From NCBI GenBank assembly GCA_013372975.1, contig JABXIS010000093.1:1-33792 (forward strand): a DNA stretch of 33,792 bases. Reading direction: 5' to 3'. Positions within the stretch are counted from its first letter, which is position 1; each line of letters starts with the position of its first letter. The DNA is from Alphaproteobacteria bacterium. GTDB taxonomy: Bacteria; Pseudomonadota; Alphaproteobacteria; Sphingomonadales; Kordiimonadaceae. Below, piece by piece: positions 32,651-33,792 of the stretch. The translations under genes were made by a program, and so were the position numbers. The notes beneath the pieces were generated by a model. That model did not search any database. It was not told the DNA's origin and saw only the letters and a program-made list of their open reading frames with translations.

Positions 32651-32749
32651 CCCCAAATGAGAAAGCCGCGCAACTCTATCGAGTGCACGGCTAAATCAAT
32701 TAGGCTGGATAACCAGACCCGGCTGAAGCGAGAGGCTTAGCCCTGGCGC
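32651..32749. repeat. Direct repeat, right copy (functional rpmJ 3' end)
   Basis: The 99-bp partner of 30978-31077, same orientation, 1.67 kb apart. This copy overlaps the real end of rpmJ (32737-32749) and its terminator. No inverted repeats are visible at the inner ends of the module, and no recombinase gene lies between the copies. Confidence 0.92.
32655..32691 (-). terminator. Terminator of rpmJ
   Basis: On the minus strand GCCGTGCACTC, loop GATA, GAGTTGCGCGGC form an 11-bp stem with one bulge, followed by TTTCTCATTT. On the plus strand the same stem may also end the TPR gene, though its tail is less T-rich. A near-identical hairpin is in the left repeat. Confidence 0.65.
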
Positions 32750-32862
32750 GCTTTAAAGCGACGCTGAGTCTTGTTGATCACATAAGTGCGGCCCTTGCGG
32801 CGAATCACACGACAATCGCGGTGACGGCTTTTCAAAGACTTCAAGCTATTACGAATTTTCAT
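32737..32862 (-). CDS. rpmJ: Ribosomal protein L36 (bL36)
   Basis: A 41-residue basic protein of the large ribosomal subunit, reading [18 protein letters not shown], then [23 protein letters not shown]. This is the longer L36 type used by alphaproteobacteria; it lacks the full zinc-binding Cys set. ATG 32862 is 5' of GAGACGAACG. Its last codons and terminator are duplicated 1.67 kb away, on the far side of the TPR module. The gene itself is intact. Confidence 0.95.
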   Translation of the reverse strand: MKIRNSLKSLKSRHRDCRVIRRKGRTYVINKTQRRFKARQG

Positions 32863-32974
32863 CGTTCGTCTCACTACACAACCGGCTAAAACCTTACCCC
32901 TGTCTGGCCAGCCGGCGCTTGGCACACAGGGCGGGGGCGACGAATCCGTCACTCCTCGAATCCATTGGCGGCGG

Positions 32975-33003
32975 ACCATAATGATGAGCCCCCTATCTGT
33001 CAA
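32975..33003 (-). promoter_or_regulatory. Sigma-70 type promoter of rpmJ
   Basis: On the minus strand TTGACA (33003-32998), 17 bp, TATGGT (32980-32975). The -35 is perfect and the spacing ideal. It would give a leader of about 105 nt. Confidence 0.75.
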
Positions 33004-33078
33004 TAGCCTACAGACGGGAAATTGCCAGGTTTCTTGCGGGTCCCCGGAATCTCTTACATGTGCTCGCGGAATCGCCAT

Positions 33079-33170
33079 AAAAAATAGAGGCGCCCCCCAT
33101 GCCCGGTAGGACGCCTCCAAATTTTCCCTGATCGTTAACAGGGATAGTCCGCTCACGCCTGTGCGTCAGT
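33079..33170 (-). ncRNA. Candidate small RNA
   Basis: About 92 nt on the minus strand. It begins near 33170, seven bases after a good promoter. It contains a CCCTG/CAGGG hairpin (about 33125-33143) and ends in a strong terminator: GGAGGCGTCC pairs with GGGCGCCTC(T) (33118-33087) followed by TATTTTTT (33086-33079). No reading frame explains it. It could also be an attenuated long leader of rpmJ, whose own promoter lies further downstream, so an independent RNA is preferred. Confidence 0.5.
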
Positions 33171-33176
33171 AAGAAG

Positions 33177-33205
33177 ATAATACCAAAACGGGACCATCTT
33201 GTCAT
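33177..33205 (-). promoter_or_regulatory. Promoter of the candidate small RNA
   Basis: On the minus strand ATGACA (33205-33200), 17 bp, TATTAT (33182-33177): five of six consensus bases in each box. Confidence 0.55.
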
Positions 33206-33257
33206 GAAAATTAAGCGGCAGCACCCCTGCCCTATGATTCGCGCCATACCTGCGCCA

Positions 33258-33286
33258 TTGACCGTACGGCCACATCGCTGTAGGCA
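33258..33286 (+). promoter_or_regulatory. Possible promoter of the M14 carboxypeptidase gene
   Basis: TTGACC (33258-33263), 17 bp, TAGGCA (33281-33286). The -10 is weak. It lies 46 bp before the start. Confidence 0.35.
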
Positions 33287-33331
33287 CACGTAAAGAAGGG
33301 CAACCCGCAAGCATAATAAGGAGCATCAAAG

Positions 33332-33792
33332 ATGCTGATTTCCAGCCAGTTCGATAGTGGCAATATCGAGGTCGTCAACGCCGATAGCGCCGCTGACATC
33401 CGCCTCAATATCCGCAAGGACCATCAGTCTGATTTTTATCAGTGGTTTCATTTCCGCGTTTCGGGCGTTGAAGACACCGAGTGCAAATTCACCATCGAGA
33501 ATGCGGGCGGCGCCGCCTACCTTGAAGGCTGGGACGATTATAAGGTGTGTGCCTCCTACGACCGGGAAACATGGTTCCGGATCGACACGGCCTATGACGG
33601 CAAGGAACTGTCGTGGGAAGCCCTGCCCGAGCAGGATTTCATCTATTTCGCCTATTTCGCGCCCTACTCCATGGAGCGCCACGCCGACCTGATCGCCGAA
33701 GTGGCCCAGTCGCCGCTGGTGCGCACCAGCGTTCTCGGCCACACACTGGATGGGCAGGACCTTGATCTGGTGGAACTGGGCTATGGCCCCGA
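33332..33792 (+). CDS. M14-type carboxypeptidase, N-terminal part (runs off the right edge)
   Basis: An open frame from ATG 33332 to the window end, 153 codons. The translation starts MLISSQFDSGNIEVVNADSA, then DIRLNIRKDHQSDFYQWFHFRVSG and WDDYKVCASYDRETWFRIDT, with the AYFAPYSMERHADL stretch. This is the beta-sandwich N-terminal domain of M14 carboxypeptidases of the cytosolic (AGBL/CCP-like) group. The zinc-binding catalytic domain lies beyond the window. An AAGGAG site is 8 nt upstream of the ATG. Bacterial members are cytosolic peptidases of uncertain substrate. Confidence 0.9.
   Translation, partial: MLISSQFDSGNIEVVNADSAADIRLNIRKDHQSDFYQWFHFRVSGVEDTECKFTIENAGGAAYLEGWDDYKVCASYDRETWFRIDTAYDGKELSWEALPEQDFIYFAYFAPYSMERHADLIAEVAQSPLVRTSVLGHTLDGQDLDLVELGYGP

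Larger units (their letters stand above)
32863..33331. other. Divergent region between rpmJ and the M14 gene
   Basis: No protein gene of note in these 470 bp. It holds the rpmJ promoter (32975-33003), a candidate small RNA with its own promoter and terminator (33079-33205) and a possible M14 promoter (33258-33286). The rpmJ leader contains a 23-codon reading frame (32894-32965). Confidence 0.6.

Noticed and set aside
33087-33170. 4.5S/SRP RNA as identity of the candidate small RNA
   Set aside because: The conserved SRP tetraloop region (GGAAG...GCAGCC type) is not present.

Overview
The window looks like chromosomal DNA of an alphaproteobacterium of moderately high GC. Supporting features are the zapA - 6S RNA - 5-formyltetrahydrofolate cyclo-ligase order, a GapR/DUF2312 protein, a DUF1244 protein, a split (AA/AB/B) proton-translocating transhydrogenase, and an alphaproteobacterial type L36. 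A Kordiimonas-like lineage would fit, but this rests on gene style and not on a database search.

Layout. 1-3.6 kb: start of transketolase (minus), then a plus-strand run of a coiled-coil protein, zapA, 6S RNA, a small membrane protein translationally coupled to 5-FCL, and a YmdB-type phosphodiesterase. 3.6-5.8 kb: TetR regulator divergent from a CPBP membrane protease with a dyad operator between them, then a MOSC protein. 5.9-12.4 kb: a minus-strand operon of RND pump, membrane fusion protein, LytS-like kinase and LytTR regulator. 12.4-16.8 kb: two small unknown proteins, a DUF1295 membrane protein, a periplasmic binding protein and a CHASE4-type sensor kinase.

17.1-21.1 kb holds an ECF sigma/anti-sigma pair, a divergent secreted subtilisin-like protease and an RTX calcium-binding protein. 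The sigma operon, the protease gene and the RTX gene each carry the same bipartite promoter (GGAATAA, 14-15 bp, CGTATT or CGTAGT). This makes a small extracytoplasmic stress or secretion regulon readable directly from the sequence; a fourth weaker match sits at the protease stop codon.

21.2-31 kb is mainly housekeeping: pntAA-pntAB-pntB, an NtrC-type response regulator, murI, a PAS protein, gapR, DUF1244, an N-formylglutamate amidohydrolase-like protein, pyruvate kinase and a HAD phosphatase. 31.1-32.6 kb is an accessory two-gene module: a tiny membrane protein and a TPR protein that share a GGD-type motif. It is flanked by two 99-100 bp direct repeats that carry the last codons of rpmJ and its terminator, so it appears to have been inserted at the 3' end of rpmJ. 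After rpmJ there is a candidate small RNA and then the start of an M14 carboxypeptidase gene that runs off the window.

The two most unusual items are the ECF-protease-RTX regulon and the rpmJ-flanked TPR module.
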